Positions 9,306-16,251 of a DNA stretch of 51,138 bases are shown one piece after another (within the stretch, counting starts at the first letter, position 1; every line of letters starts with the position of its first letter). Below the pieces are notes generated by a model. That model saw nothing but the letters and a program-made list of their open reading frames with translations, ran no database searches and was not told the origin of the DNA. The position numbers and the translations under genes were made by a program. Source of the DNA: Agromyces tardus (GTDB lineage: Bacteria; Actinomycetota; Actinomycetes; Actinomycetales; Microbacteriaceae). The stretch covers positions 1 to 51,138 of the forward strand of contig NZ_RHHB01000021.1 of the NCBI RefSeq assembly GCF_003710805.1. Direction: 5' to 3'.

Positions 9306-10172
9306 TCAGTCGAGTCCCTGCGAGAGATGGCGTGCGCGCAGCCTGAGACCGAGTACGAGCGCCCAGCGCACCGGCGCGAGCACCGGCGACGCGTAGCGAC
9401 GGCGCACGAAGCGCACCGCACTCTCATGGTGCGCGATGAGCATGCGACGCGACTCCGCCCGCGTCGAGAGTCCGCCGATATGCGTGACCACGGCTGACGG
9501 GATGTACCTGTTGACCCAACCCGCTCGCCCGAGGCGGTAGCCGAGGTCGACGTCCTCGAAGTACATGAAGTACTCCGGGTCGAATCCGCCCACCTGTTCG
9601 AACGCGGACCGACGCACGAGCAGGCAGGCACCGGAGAGCCAGCCTGCGGCACGGGGATGCGTGGGGGAGGTGCCCTCGCCGCGATACTCGCGCGACCAGG
9701 GATTGGACGGCCACGGACCCGAGAGGAGCGCGTGGCCGATCCCCGTGCGCAGCGAGGGGACCTTGCGGGCGGAGGGGTAGGTGGAGCCGTCGGGGTTGAG
9801 GATGCGCGGCCCGACCGAGCCGACGGTCTGGTCGTGCACCGCCGACTCCAGGAGCACCCGGAGGGCGTCGTCGCCGAAGTCGACGTCGGGGTTGGCGATC
9901 AGCACGAACCGCACCGCCTCGGGCAGCCGTGCCACCGCCGCATTGATCGCCGCGCCGTAGCCGACGTTGCGCTCGAGCTCGACGAGCTCCGCCCCGAACT
10001 CCGAAGCCGAGGCCCGCGCGGCCTCCCGGTCGGCCGAGGCATTGTCCGCGATGAGGATCGCCTCGGGTTGCAGTGATTGCATCCTGACGGATCGCAGGAA
10101 CTCGGGCAGTTGCGCGCTCGAGTTGTACGAGACGGTGACCACGGCGAAGCGGTCCAGCGGGGCAGCGGACAT
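9306..10172 (-). CDS. GT2-family glycosyltransferase, likely rhamnosyltransferase
   Basis: A 288-residue GT-A enzyme of the WbbL/rhamnosyltransferase type. Visible features are FAVVTVSYNSSAQL at the N-terminus, an Asp-rich nucleotide site at LIANPDVDFGDDAL (DxD-like), the acceptor-side GWLSGACLLVRRSAF, and FDPEYFMYFEDVDLGYRL, whose EDVD is typical of this GT2 clade. Start ATG 10172 is seven bases from TAGGAT; the longer open frame to 10589 is rejected because it would cross the promoter and encode low-complexity sequence. In the middle of rhamnose genes, a rhamnosyl donor is likely. In mycobacteria WbbL puts rhamnose on the GlcNAc-lipid linker; whether this enzyme does so is inference. Confidence 0.88.
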   Translation of the reverse strand: MSAAPLDRFAVVTVSYNSSAQLPEFLRSVRMQSLQPEAILIADNASADREAARASASEFGAELVELERNVGYGAAINAAVARLPEAVRFVLIANPDVDFGDDALRVLLESAVHDQTVGSVGPRILNPDGSTYPSARKVPSLRTGIGHALLSGPWPSNPWSREYRGEGTSPTHPRAAGWLSGACLLVRRSAFEQVGGFDPEYFMYFEDVDLGYRLGRAGWVNRYIPSAVVTHIGGLSTRAESRRMLIAHHESAVRFVRRRYASPVLAPVRWALVLGLRLRARHLSQGLD

Positions 10173-10179
10173 CCCATCG

Positions 10180-10185
10180 ATCCTA
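10180..10185 (-). promoter_or_regulatory. -10 box for a leaderless transcript of the GT2 gene
   Basis: TAGGAT on the minus strand, seven bases, then ATG 10172. Confidence 0.5.
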
Positions 10186-10249
10186 TTCGGTGCGCGCCGC
10201 CGGTTCGTCCGAGCGTGCCGTCGATGACGGCGGGCGGAAGGCGGCGGGC

Positions 10250-10255
10250 TAGACT
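10250..10255 (+). promoter_or_regulatory. Probable -10 box of the three-gene glycosyltransferase operon
   Basis: TAGACT would start RNA near 10262, leaving a leader of about 90 nt before ATG 10354. This is longer than for the neighbouring genes and could hold regulation. I saw no clear terminator-antiterminator structure in it. Confidence 0.4.
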
Positions 10256-10353
10256 TGCCTGTCGGCGCAGGCGTGGCCGCCACCGGTCCCGGTACTCCCG
10301 GTCTTCCGGCGAGCGGCCAGGGGCCTGCGGGTGACGGACAAGGACGGTGGTAC

Positions 10354-11595
10354 ATGGCTTCGCGAGTGGCGCACAAGATGATGCGCCCGTTCCGGGTGCT
10401 TCGCGACGAGGGCCCGAGGGAATTCGCGGCCAGGGTGCTCGCGAAGGCGCATGCGCGGGTGGCCCGACACCGACCGGCGATGCTCGTCGACCTCGGCGAT
10501 GCCTCCCGGGTCGACTGGACCGTGCGCCCCCCGGCGATGGAGGACCCGATCTCGGTGGCCGAGGGTCCGGTGGAGATCGCCTGGATCATGTCCCCGCCCG
10601 GCGACGGAAGCGGCGGTCACCAGAACCTGTTCCGATTCATCCGCTTCGCCGAGCTCGCCGGGCACCGCTGCCGCATCTACCTGTATCGCAGCAGTGAGAT
10701 GCCGGTGAGCATCGCGGACATCAAGGCGATGGTCACGTCGCGCTCCGCGTACGCCGATGTCGATGCCGAGATCGTGATGTACGACGCCAGCACCGGCGTG
10801 CTGCCCACGACGCAGGCGATCTTCGCCACGGGTTGGGAGACCGCGTATCCCGCCTATCTCGACCCGTCGCGGGCGCGTCGCTTCTACTTCGTCCAGGACT
10901 TCGAGCCGAGCTTCTACCCGCTCGGCACGGAGTCGATGCTCGCCGAGAACACGTACCGCTTCGGATTCCACGGCATCACCGCCGGCGGATGGCTCTCGGC
11001 GAAGCTCCACGACGAGTACGCCATGACCACCGACCACTTCGACTTCGCGGTCGACAAGACCCACTACAGCGTCACGAACCGCGAGCGTCGCAGCGAGGTC
11101 TTCTTCTATGCACGGCCGGTGACCGCGCGTCGCGCCTTCGAGTTCGGCGTGCTCACGCTGAGCGAGTTCGCGAAGTTGAAGCCCGACGTGACCATCAATC
11201 TCGCCGGCTGGGATGTCTCGGGCTGGGAACTGCCGTTCGCCTACCGGAACCTGGCCACCCTCGACATCACCGAACTGAACGACGTCTACAACCGCTGCGC
11301 CGCCGGACTCGTGATGTCCCTCTCGAACATGTCCCTGCTGCCGCTCGAGCTGATGTCGTCGGGTGTGGCCCCGGTGGTGAACGACGGCCCCAACAACCGT
11401 CTCGTGTCGGACAACCCGTTCATCGAGTACGTCAAGCCGTCGCCCGCGGCGATGGCCCGTCGCATGGTCGAGGTCCTCGATCGTCCCGACGCGGTCGAGC
11501 GTTCGATCGCGATGGCGGCCTCGGTCGAGAACGTCAACTGGGAGGACTCGGGCGCCCAGTTCCTGAGCGCGTTCGAACGGGCCATGCGTGGCTAG
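10354..11595 (+). CDS. WsaF-like glycosyltransferase (probable rhamnosyltransferase)
   Basis: A 413-residue GT-B protein resembling WsaF, a rhamnosyltransferase of S-layer glycan synthesis. The family pattern is visible as IMSPPGDGSGGHQNLFRFIRF, IFATGWETAYPAY, RFYFVQDFEPSFYPLG, FYARPVTARRAFEFGV and, near the C-terminus, SNMSLLPLELMSSGVAPVVND with the conserved Glu. No membrane segment is seen. ATG 10354 is chosen over an in-frame start at 10255 because AAGGACGGTGG precedes it and the extra 33 residues are Gly/Pro-rich. It overlaps the next gene by eight bases, so this gene, the SDR and the GT2 form one operon adjoining the ABC exporter genes. Rhamnan chain synthesis is the likely role. Confidence 0.82.
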   Translation: MASRVAHKMMRPFRVLRDEGPREFAARVLAKAHARVARHRPAMLVDLGDASRVDWTVRPPAMEDPISVAEGPVEIAWIMSPPGDGSGGHQNLFRFIRFAELAGHRCRIYLYRSSEMPVSIADIKAMVTSRSAYADVDAEIVMYDASTGVLPTTQAIFATGWETAYPAYLDPSRARRFYFVQDFEPSFYPLGTESMLAENTYRFGFHGITAGGWLSAKLHDEYAMTTDHFDFAVDKTHYSVTNRERRSEVFFYARPVTARRAFEFGVLTLSEFAKLKPDVTINLAGWDVSGWELPFAYRNLATLDITELNDVYNRCAAGLVMSLSNMSLLPLELMSSGVAPVVNDGPNNRLVSDNPFIEYVKPSPAAMARRMVEVLDRPDAVERSIAMAASVENVNWEDSGAQFLSAFERAMRG

Positions 11596-12517
11596 GGCGC
11601 TCGTCGTCGGTGCCAACGGATTCATCGGCTCCCACCTCGTCGACGCGCTCGTCGAGAGCGGGCACGACGTGACCGCGTTCGACCGGTTCAGCTCGCAGCG
11701 GCCGACGTTCGCGTCCACCGCGCCCGCCGTGCTGCAGGGGGAGTTCCTCAGTCGCGCGGATCTCGAGACCGCGGTCGGGGGACAGCAGCTCGTCTTCCAC
11801 TTCCTCTCCACGACGACGCCCGCGACCGCCGAGGCCGACCCGACCCTCGACATCCGCACCAACGTCGCGCAGACGGTGGAACTGCTCGAGGCGTGCGTCG
11901 CCGCCGGAGTCGAACACGTCTACTTCGCCTCGACGGGCGGCGCGATCTACGGTGACCAGGGCAAGCTCGAGTACGCCGAGACCGATCGCGCCCTGCCGAT
12001 CTCGCCGTACGCGATCGGCAAGCTCACCATCGAGCACTACCTGCGATACTTCCGCGCGAAGCACGGCCTGCGGTCGACGGTGTTGCGGGTCTCCAACCCC
12101 TACGGCACCCGGCAGAAGCCGAACTCGAAGCAGGGGCTGATCCCGATCGCGCTCCGCCAGATCGTGCTCGGCCGGCCCGTGGTGCGGTTCGGCGATGGAT
12201 CGATGGTGCGCGACTACGTCTTCGTGGAAGACCTCGTGCGCATGATCCTGCCGATCGTCGGGCGGTCGACGGTCCACGACCTGTACAACATGGGCAGCGG
12301 GGTCGGCTATTCGGTCAACGAGGTCATCGATTCGCTCCGCCGGGTCACCGGAATCGACTTCGAGATCGAGGAGCGGCGCATCCCGCCCACGTTCGTCGAC
12401 CGGGTCGTGCTCAACACCGACCGCTATCGATCGGAGTTCGGCGAATTCCCCCTGACCGCGCTCGACGACGGCGTCCGGCGCACCTACGACGAGATCCGGA
12501 GGCACGTGGATGCCTGA
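11588..12517 (+). CDS. NAD-dependent epimerase/dehydratase (extended SDR)
   Basis: A 309-residue nucleotide-sugar SDR. It has VGANGFIGSHLVDAL for the cofactor, a STGG..YG strand, the catalytic YAIGK pair, and VSNPYGTRQ, as in GalE/UDP-sugar epimerases and related dehydratases. The usual GalE loop motifs are not close, so the substrate cannot be named. GTG 11588 starts inside the last codons of the WsaF-like gene, and its own end overlaps the next GT2 by eight bases. Sandwiched between two glycosyltransferases, it probably makes the special sugar one of them uses. Confidence 0.85.
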   Translation: MARALVVGANGFIGSHLVDALVESGHDVTAFDRFSSQRPTFASTAPAVLQGEFLSRADLETAVGGQQLVFHFLSTTTPATAEADPTLDIRTNVAQTVELLEACVAAGVEHVYFASTGGAIYGDQGKLEYAETDRALPISPYAIGKLTIEHYLRYFRAKHGLRSTVLRVSNPYGTRQKPNSKQGLIPIALRQIVLGRPVVRFGDGSMVRDYVFVEDLVRMILPIVGRSTVHDLYNMGSGVGYSVNEVIDSLRRVTGIDFEIEERRIPPTFVDRVVLNTDRYRSEFGEFPLTALDDGVRRTYDEIRRHVDA

Positions 12518-13487
12518 GCCCATCGTGACGGTGGCGATCCTCACCTACAACGGCGAGGAGTACCTCGAGCGGATCCTGCAGCAATTGCGCCGCCAGCGGC
12601 TGGACGGCGGGTTCGAGGTGCTCGTCATCGACTCCGGGTCGACGGACGCGACGCTCGACATCGTCCGCCGCCACCCCGAGGTGCGGCTGCACGAGATCCC
12701 GAACTCCGAGTTCGGCCATGGAAAGACGCGCAATCTCGCAGCCCGACTCGCCCGGGGCGAGTTCATCGCCTACCTCACGCACGATGCCGTGCCCACCAAC
12801 GAGGATTGGCTGCGGGAGCTCATCGCGCCGTTCGCGATGGACGAGCGCATCGTGGCGGTCATGGGCAAGCAGGTGCCGCGGCCGGGATGCTTCCCGCTGC
12901 TGAAGTACGAGATCAAGGGCGTGTTCGCCGGATTCGGACCGGACTTCGGCACCTCGGTGTTCTACAAGGACGAATCCATGTCCGACGAGGGCACCCTCGG
13001 CGCGCTGGGCTTCTACTCCGACGTGAACTCGGCGGCGCGACGACGTTTCCTGCTCGAACAGATCCCCTACCGCGACGTGCGCTACGCGGAGGACCAGCTC
13101 TTCGGCCGCGATGTCATCGAGGCGGGCTACCGCAAGGCGTACGCGCCGCGTGCCGCCGTGGAGCACTCGAACGACCTGACCCTCGCGGAGTACGGGCGGC
13201 GCATCTTCGACGAGACGGTCGGACTCCGGCAGATCGGGTTCCCGATCCCACGGATGTCCCGGGCCTCGCAGTTGCGGCTCACCCTTCGAGGGATCGTCGG
13301 CGACTCGCTCCGGATCCTCCGGGATCGCGACTACTCCTGGCGACGCAAGCTGTACTGGCTGGTCGCGAACCCGGCGTTCCAGGTGCGGAAATGGCGAAGC
13401 TATCGCGCGTCGACCCTCGTCGACCTGGCCGACGAGGGCGCGATCCGAGCCGGCTCGCTCGAGCACAGTCGGAAGCGGGCGAGCTGA
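12510..13487 (+). CDS. GT2-family glycosyltransferase, rhamnosyltransferase-like
   Basis: A 325-residue GT-A enzyme beginning VTVAILTYNGEEYLERIL. It has VIDSGSTDATLDI, FGHGKTRNLAARLARGEFIAYLTHDAVP (seen as HGKTRN and LTHDAVP) and YAEDQLFGRDVIEAGY. This HGKTRN/EDQ combination is typical of RfbN-like rhamnosyltransferases. The C-terminal 90 residues are basic and amphipathic, perhaps membrane-associated. It is the last gene of the WsaF-SDR-GT2 operon, and a strong hairpin follows 20 bases after its stop. Confidence 0.88.
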   Translation: MPEPIVTVAILTYNGEEYLERILQQLRRQRLDGGFEVLVIDSGSTDATLDIVRRHPEVRLHEIPNSEFGHGKTRNLAARLARGEFIAYLTHDAVPTNEDWLRELIAPFAMDERIVAVMGKQVPRPGCFPLLKYEIKGVFAGFGPDFGTSVFYKDESMSDEGTLGALGFYSDVNSAARRRFLLEQIPYRDVRYAEDQLFGRDVIEAGYRKAYAPRAAVEHSNDLTLAEYGRRIFDETVGLRQIGFPIPRMSRASQLRLTLRGIVGDSLRILRDRDYSWRRKLYWLVANPAFQVRKWRSYRASTLVDLADEGAIRAGSLEHSRKRAS

Positions 13488-13507
13488 CGCTTGACGTGAC
13501 CGGCCGT

Positions 13508-13541
13508 CTCCCGAGCGTCAGGCGGCGCTGACGCTCGGGAG
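13508..13541. terminator. Bidirectional hairpin between convergent GT2 and wzt
   Basis: A perfect 14-bp stem (13508-13521 with 13528-13541) and six-base loop lies after the GT2 stop. It overlaps the last codons and stop of wzt on the other strand, so it can end both transcripts. No T-tract follows, as is usual in high-GC actinobacteria. Confidence 0.75.
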
Positions 13542-14687
13542 GAGGCGGAGCGTTCCGGAGCCGGGTGCGAGCACCGGGACGTTGAAGCTCGTCGCCCCCG
13601 GCGCCTGATCGAAGTTGCGCCCCGTCTCGTCCCCGAGGCCGAGGTTGACGATGTACCTGCCCGGGCCGAGCCGGAGGTCGGGAAGCGTGACCGTGATCCG
13701 ATGCACGCCCTTCGCCACCGGAAGCGACGTGTCGAGGTCGAAGGTCGTGACCTCGTACAGCCGGAGCCCGAGCGGAGTCTCGATCGAGAAGCCGAGGCCC
13801 CAACCGGGAACCGGGTCGACGATCTCGACGTCGATGTCGATCTCGACATCGATTCGCGCATCACTCACGACCGTGCGCGAGTCGATCGACCGGAACATGT
13901 ACGGCTCCGCCTCGCGACCGGTGTGCGAGTGGACGACCGCGGCGAGACGATCCTCCTCGTATCCCGCCCGGAGGATCCGAAGGCCCTCCGCGGGGTCGCC
14001 GTCGTGCCGGATCAGGCCGCCGTGCAGGACGACGACCCGGTCGCAGAGACTGCCGACCTGATCCGCTGAATGACTGACGAGGATGATCGTGCGGCCCTCG
14101 TGCTGGAACTGCGCGATCTTCTCCATGCACTTGCGTTGGAACGGCTCGTCTCCGACCGCGAGCACCTCGTCGACGAGGAGCAGGTCGGGGTCGACGTGGA
14201 CCGCGACGGCGAAGGCGAGCCTCACGTACATCCCGGAGCTGTAGAACTTCACCTGCGTGTCGATGAAGTCGCCGATACCGGAGAATTCGACGATGTCGTC
14301 GAACTGACGATCCGTCTCCTGGCGCGACAGGCCCAGGATCGATGCGTTGAGGTACACGTTCTCGCGACCCGTGAGGTCTTGGTGGAATCCGGCGCCGAGT
14401 TCGAGGAGTGCCGCGAGGCGGCCCCGCCTCGAGACCGTGCCCGCCGTGGGTTCGAGGATTCCGCCGATGACCTTGAGGAGCGTGCTCTTGCCGGAGCCGT
14501 TGTGCCCGACCAGGCCGACCGTGGAACCGACCGGGATCTCCATGGTGACATCCCGAAGTGCCCAGAAGTCGTCGACGTGCTTGCGCGAGGTCCGGAAGTT
14601 CACCAGCCGCTCCTTGAGCGACTTGTCCTTGTGCATGACGAATCGCTTCGAGACGTTCTGGACGGAGACCAGCGAGGGGTGCTGCAT
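13518..14687 (-). CDS. wzt: Polysaccharide ABC exporter ATP-binding subunit with C-terminal domain
   Basis: A 389-residue ABC ATPase that powers export of finished lipid-linked glycan. Walker A GHNGSGKST is at residues 61-69, the signature is the variant YSSGMYVRLAFA usual in this subfamily, and Walker B is LLLVDEVLAVGDE, followed by the switch His in LVSHSADQV. Residues beyond about 250 form a beta-rich extra domain like that of Wzt proteins that recognise a capped glycan end. ATG 14687 is chosen because AGGAG lies seven bases upstream; it follows the wzm stop by one base. The last residues are encoded by one arm of the terminator hairpin. Confidence 0.93.
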   Translation of the reverse strand: MQHPSLVSVQNVSKRFVMHKDKSLKERLVNFRTSRKHVDDFWALRDVTMEIPVGSTVGLVGHNGSGKSTLLKVIGGILEPTAGTVSRRGRLAALLELGAGFHQDLTGRENVYLNASILGLSRQETDRQFDDIVEFSGIGDFIDTQVKFYSSGMYVRLAFAVAVHVDPDLLLVDEVLAVGDEPFQRKCMEKIAQFQHEGRTIILVSHSADQVGSLCDRVVVLHGGLIRHDGDPAEGLRILRAGYEEDRLAAVVHSHTGREAEPYMFRSIDSRTVVSDARIDVEIDIDVEIVDPVPGWGLGFSIETPLGLRLYEVTTFDLDTSLPVAKGVHRITVTLPDLRLGPGRYIVNLGLGDETGRNFDQAPGATSFNVPVLAPGSGTLRLLPSVSAA

Positions 14688-14688
14688 G

Positions 14689-15621
14689 TCAGAGCTCCTG
14701 TGCAAAGTTGCCTTGCAGGCGATTGAAGATCCGCTGGGCGAGCCAGAGGAGGCCCACGCTCACCACGAGCATGACGAGGAGGCGGAGCTCGAGGTTCTCC
14801 GGCCATGTCTGCGCGAATGCGCCCGTCGCCTCGTCCCCGGCGGCCCAGAGCGAGCGCTGCATCGAGATCACGGCGATGGTGACCGGGTTCGCAAGGTAGA
14901 GCTCTTCCAACCACCCGCCCTGCAGGGCGTCGTGGACGAACGTGAACGAGTACACGATCGGGGAAGCCCAGAAGAGCACGACCAGTGCCACCTCGACCAG
15001 GTGCTGGGTGTCACGCAGGTACACGTTGACTCCGGCGAGGATCAGCCCGACGGCGGTCGAGAACAGGGTCAGCATGATGATGGCGAGCGGTGCGAGCAGC
15101 AGCCGCTCGTCGGTCGGGAAGCTGGCCAGGACGAAGATGGCGGCGAGCAGCACCAGGAACTGGACGAAGAAGTTGAACATCGCCCCGCCGACGGCGCTCA
15201 ACGGGTAGATCTCGCGCGGGAGGTAGACCTTCTTCACGAGCCCGGCGTTGCTCAGGAGCGACGTCGTCGAACTCGCCACGACTTCATTGAAGAGTCCCCA
15301 GGTGGTGAGGCCGACGAACACGAAGATGGCGAAATCCGGGATCGCCCGCGCCAGACCCAGGATCTGGCCGATCGCGAAGTAGTAGATGAGCAGTGAGACG
15401 ATCGGCCGGAAGAGGCTCCACAGGATGCCGAGCGTGCTGTCTTTGTACCGTGCGCGCACCTCACGACGCACCAGGAGCCCCAGAAGCTCGCGCTGCGACC
15501 AGATCTCGGCGAGCGATTGGCCGGTGCCGGAGAAGAACGGCGAACGCCGACCCACCACTCGCATCGGTTCGAGCGCGATGCGCTCCGCGCGGCGTTCAGC
15601 GTCGCTCGCCATAATGCTCAT
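14689..15621 (-). CDS. wzm: Polysaccharide ABC exporter permease
   Basis: The ABC-2 type permease partner of Wzt, about 310 residues with six membrane helices. The cytoplasmic N-terminal stretch LLGLLVRREVRARYKDSTLGILWS is diagnostic of Wzm/RgpC/TagG proteins, and VYLPREIYPLSAV is also typical. The frame is open to 15678, but the -10 box at 15682-15687 puts the RNA start at about 15675, so upstream codons are unlikely. ATG 15621 and ATG 15612 are both possible; GGAGG precedes them by 2 and 11 bases. It lies between the rhamnose-transferase operon and the lipoprotein gene. The exported polymer is inferred to be the rhamnose-containing chain. Confidence 0.93.
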   Translation of the reverse strand: MSIMASDAERRAERIALEPMRVVGRRSPFFSGTGQSLAEIWSQRELLGLLVRREVRARYKDSTLGILWSLFRPIVSLLIYYFAIGQILGLARAIPDFAIFVFVGLTTWGLFNEVVASSTTSLLSNAGLVKKVYLPREIYPLSAVGGAMFNFFVQFLVLLAAIFVLASFPTDERLLLAPLAIIMLTLFSTAVGLILAGVNVYLRDTQHLVEVALVVLFWASPIVYSFTFVHDALQGGWLEELYLANPVTIAVISMQRSLWAAGDEATGAFAQTWPENLELRLLVMLVVSVGLLWLAQRIFNRLQGNFAQEL

Positions 15622-15681
15622 GTCCTCCGTGGGTGCATACCGCGGCCCCTGGTGACGAATGGGCGACGCGCAATCCAAACG

Positions 15682-15687
15682 ATTCTA
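15682..15687 (-). promoter_or_regulatory. -10 box of wzm-wzt
   Basis: TAGAAT on the minus strand would give an RNA start near 15675 and a leader of about 54 nt. No convincing -35 box was seen. Confidence 0.5.
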
Positions 15688-15735
15688 CGTTCTCCGTCAG
15701 CGCCGTGTTGCCGCTGGCATTCCCGGCCGCACGCC

Positions 15736-15741
15736 TAGGGT
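15736..15741 (+). promoter_or_regulatory. Possible -10 box of the lipoprotein operon
   Basis: TAGGGT would start RNA near 15748, about 24 nt before GTG 15772. It is divergent from the wzm promoter, with 48 bases between the boxes. Confidence 0.35.
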
Positions 15742-15771
15742 GAAGGAAATCGCGAGTACGGGGGTGCAACG

Positions 15772-16251
15772 GTGGAGACACCGGCTCGGAGGCGGCGGTT
15801 CGCACGATTCGCCGGCGGTGCGGCGTTCGCCGTATCCGCTTCCCTGCTCGCGGGCTGCGTCGCCACCGTTCCGTCGGCGCCTCTCGGCGTGTCCGACAGC
15901 CCGGCCCCCACCGAGACCGCCGACAAGCCGGTGAACTCGGAGGCTCCAACGACGCGCGAGGCGGTCCTCGTCGTGGTGGGAGTCGATGTCGCGGGCACGA
16001 GCGTGCTCGCGACCGGATACGTCTCCGGAGTCATCGAGGACGGGGGGCGGTGCGTGTTCGAGTTCACCCACGACGCCGACGTCGTGACGATCGAGCAGGC
16101 CGGCGTCGCCGACCGGATGTCCACCTCCTGCTCGTCGGGCCAGGTGCCGCTCGAGCGATTCGACCGCGGGACGTGGATGGCAGTCCTCGCCTACGAGGGC
16201 CTCTCCGGTGAGACGACCACATCGGAACCGATCGATCTGGAGATCCCATGA
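15772..16251 (+). CDS. Small putative lipoprotein of unknown function
   Basis: A 159-residue protein with an Arg-rich N-terminus (residues 5-12), a hydrophobic stretch and an LLAGC lipobox near residue 29, so probably a lipid-anchored exported protein. A Pro/Ser/Thr/Ala-rich linker of about 35 residues leads to a compact C-terminal part with two cysteines (near RCVFEF and TSCSSGQ), which may pair. I do not recognise a family. Its stop overlaps the start of the secreted repeat protein by ATGA, so the two are translated together and may work together at the cell surface. GGGGG lies six to seven bases before GTG 15772. Confidence 0.75.
   Translation: METPARRRRFARFAGGAAFAVSASLLAGCVATVPSAPLGVSDSPAPTETADKPVNSEAPTTREAVLVVVGVDVAGTSVLATGYVSGVIEDGGRCVFEFTHDADVVTIEQAGVADRMSTSCSSGQVPLERFDRGTWMAVLAYEGLSGETTTSEPIDLEIP

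Noticed and set aside
10255..10353. Longer N-terminus for the WsaF-like gene
   Set aside because: It starts at the last base of the TAGACT box and encodes a Gly/Pro-rich stretch unlike WsaF proteins.
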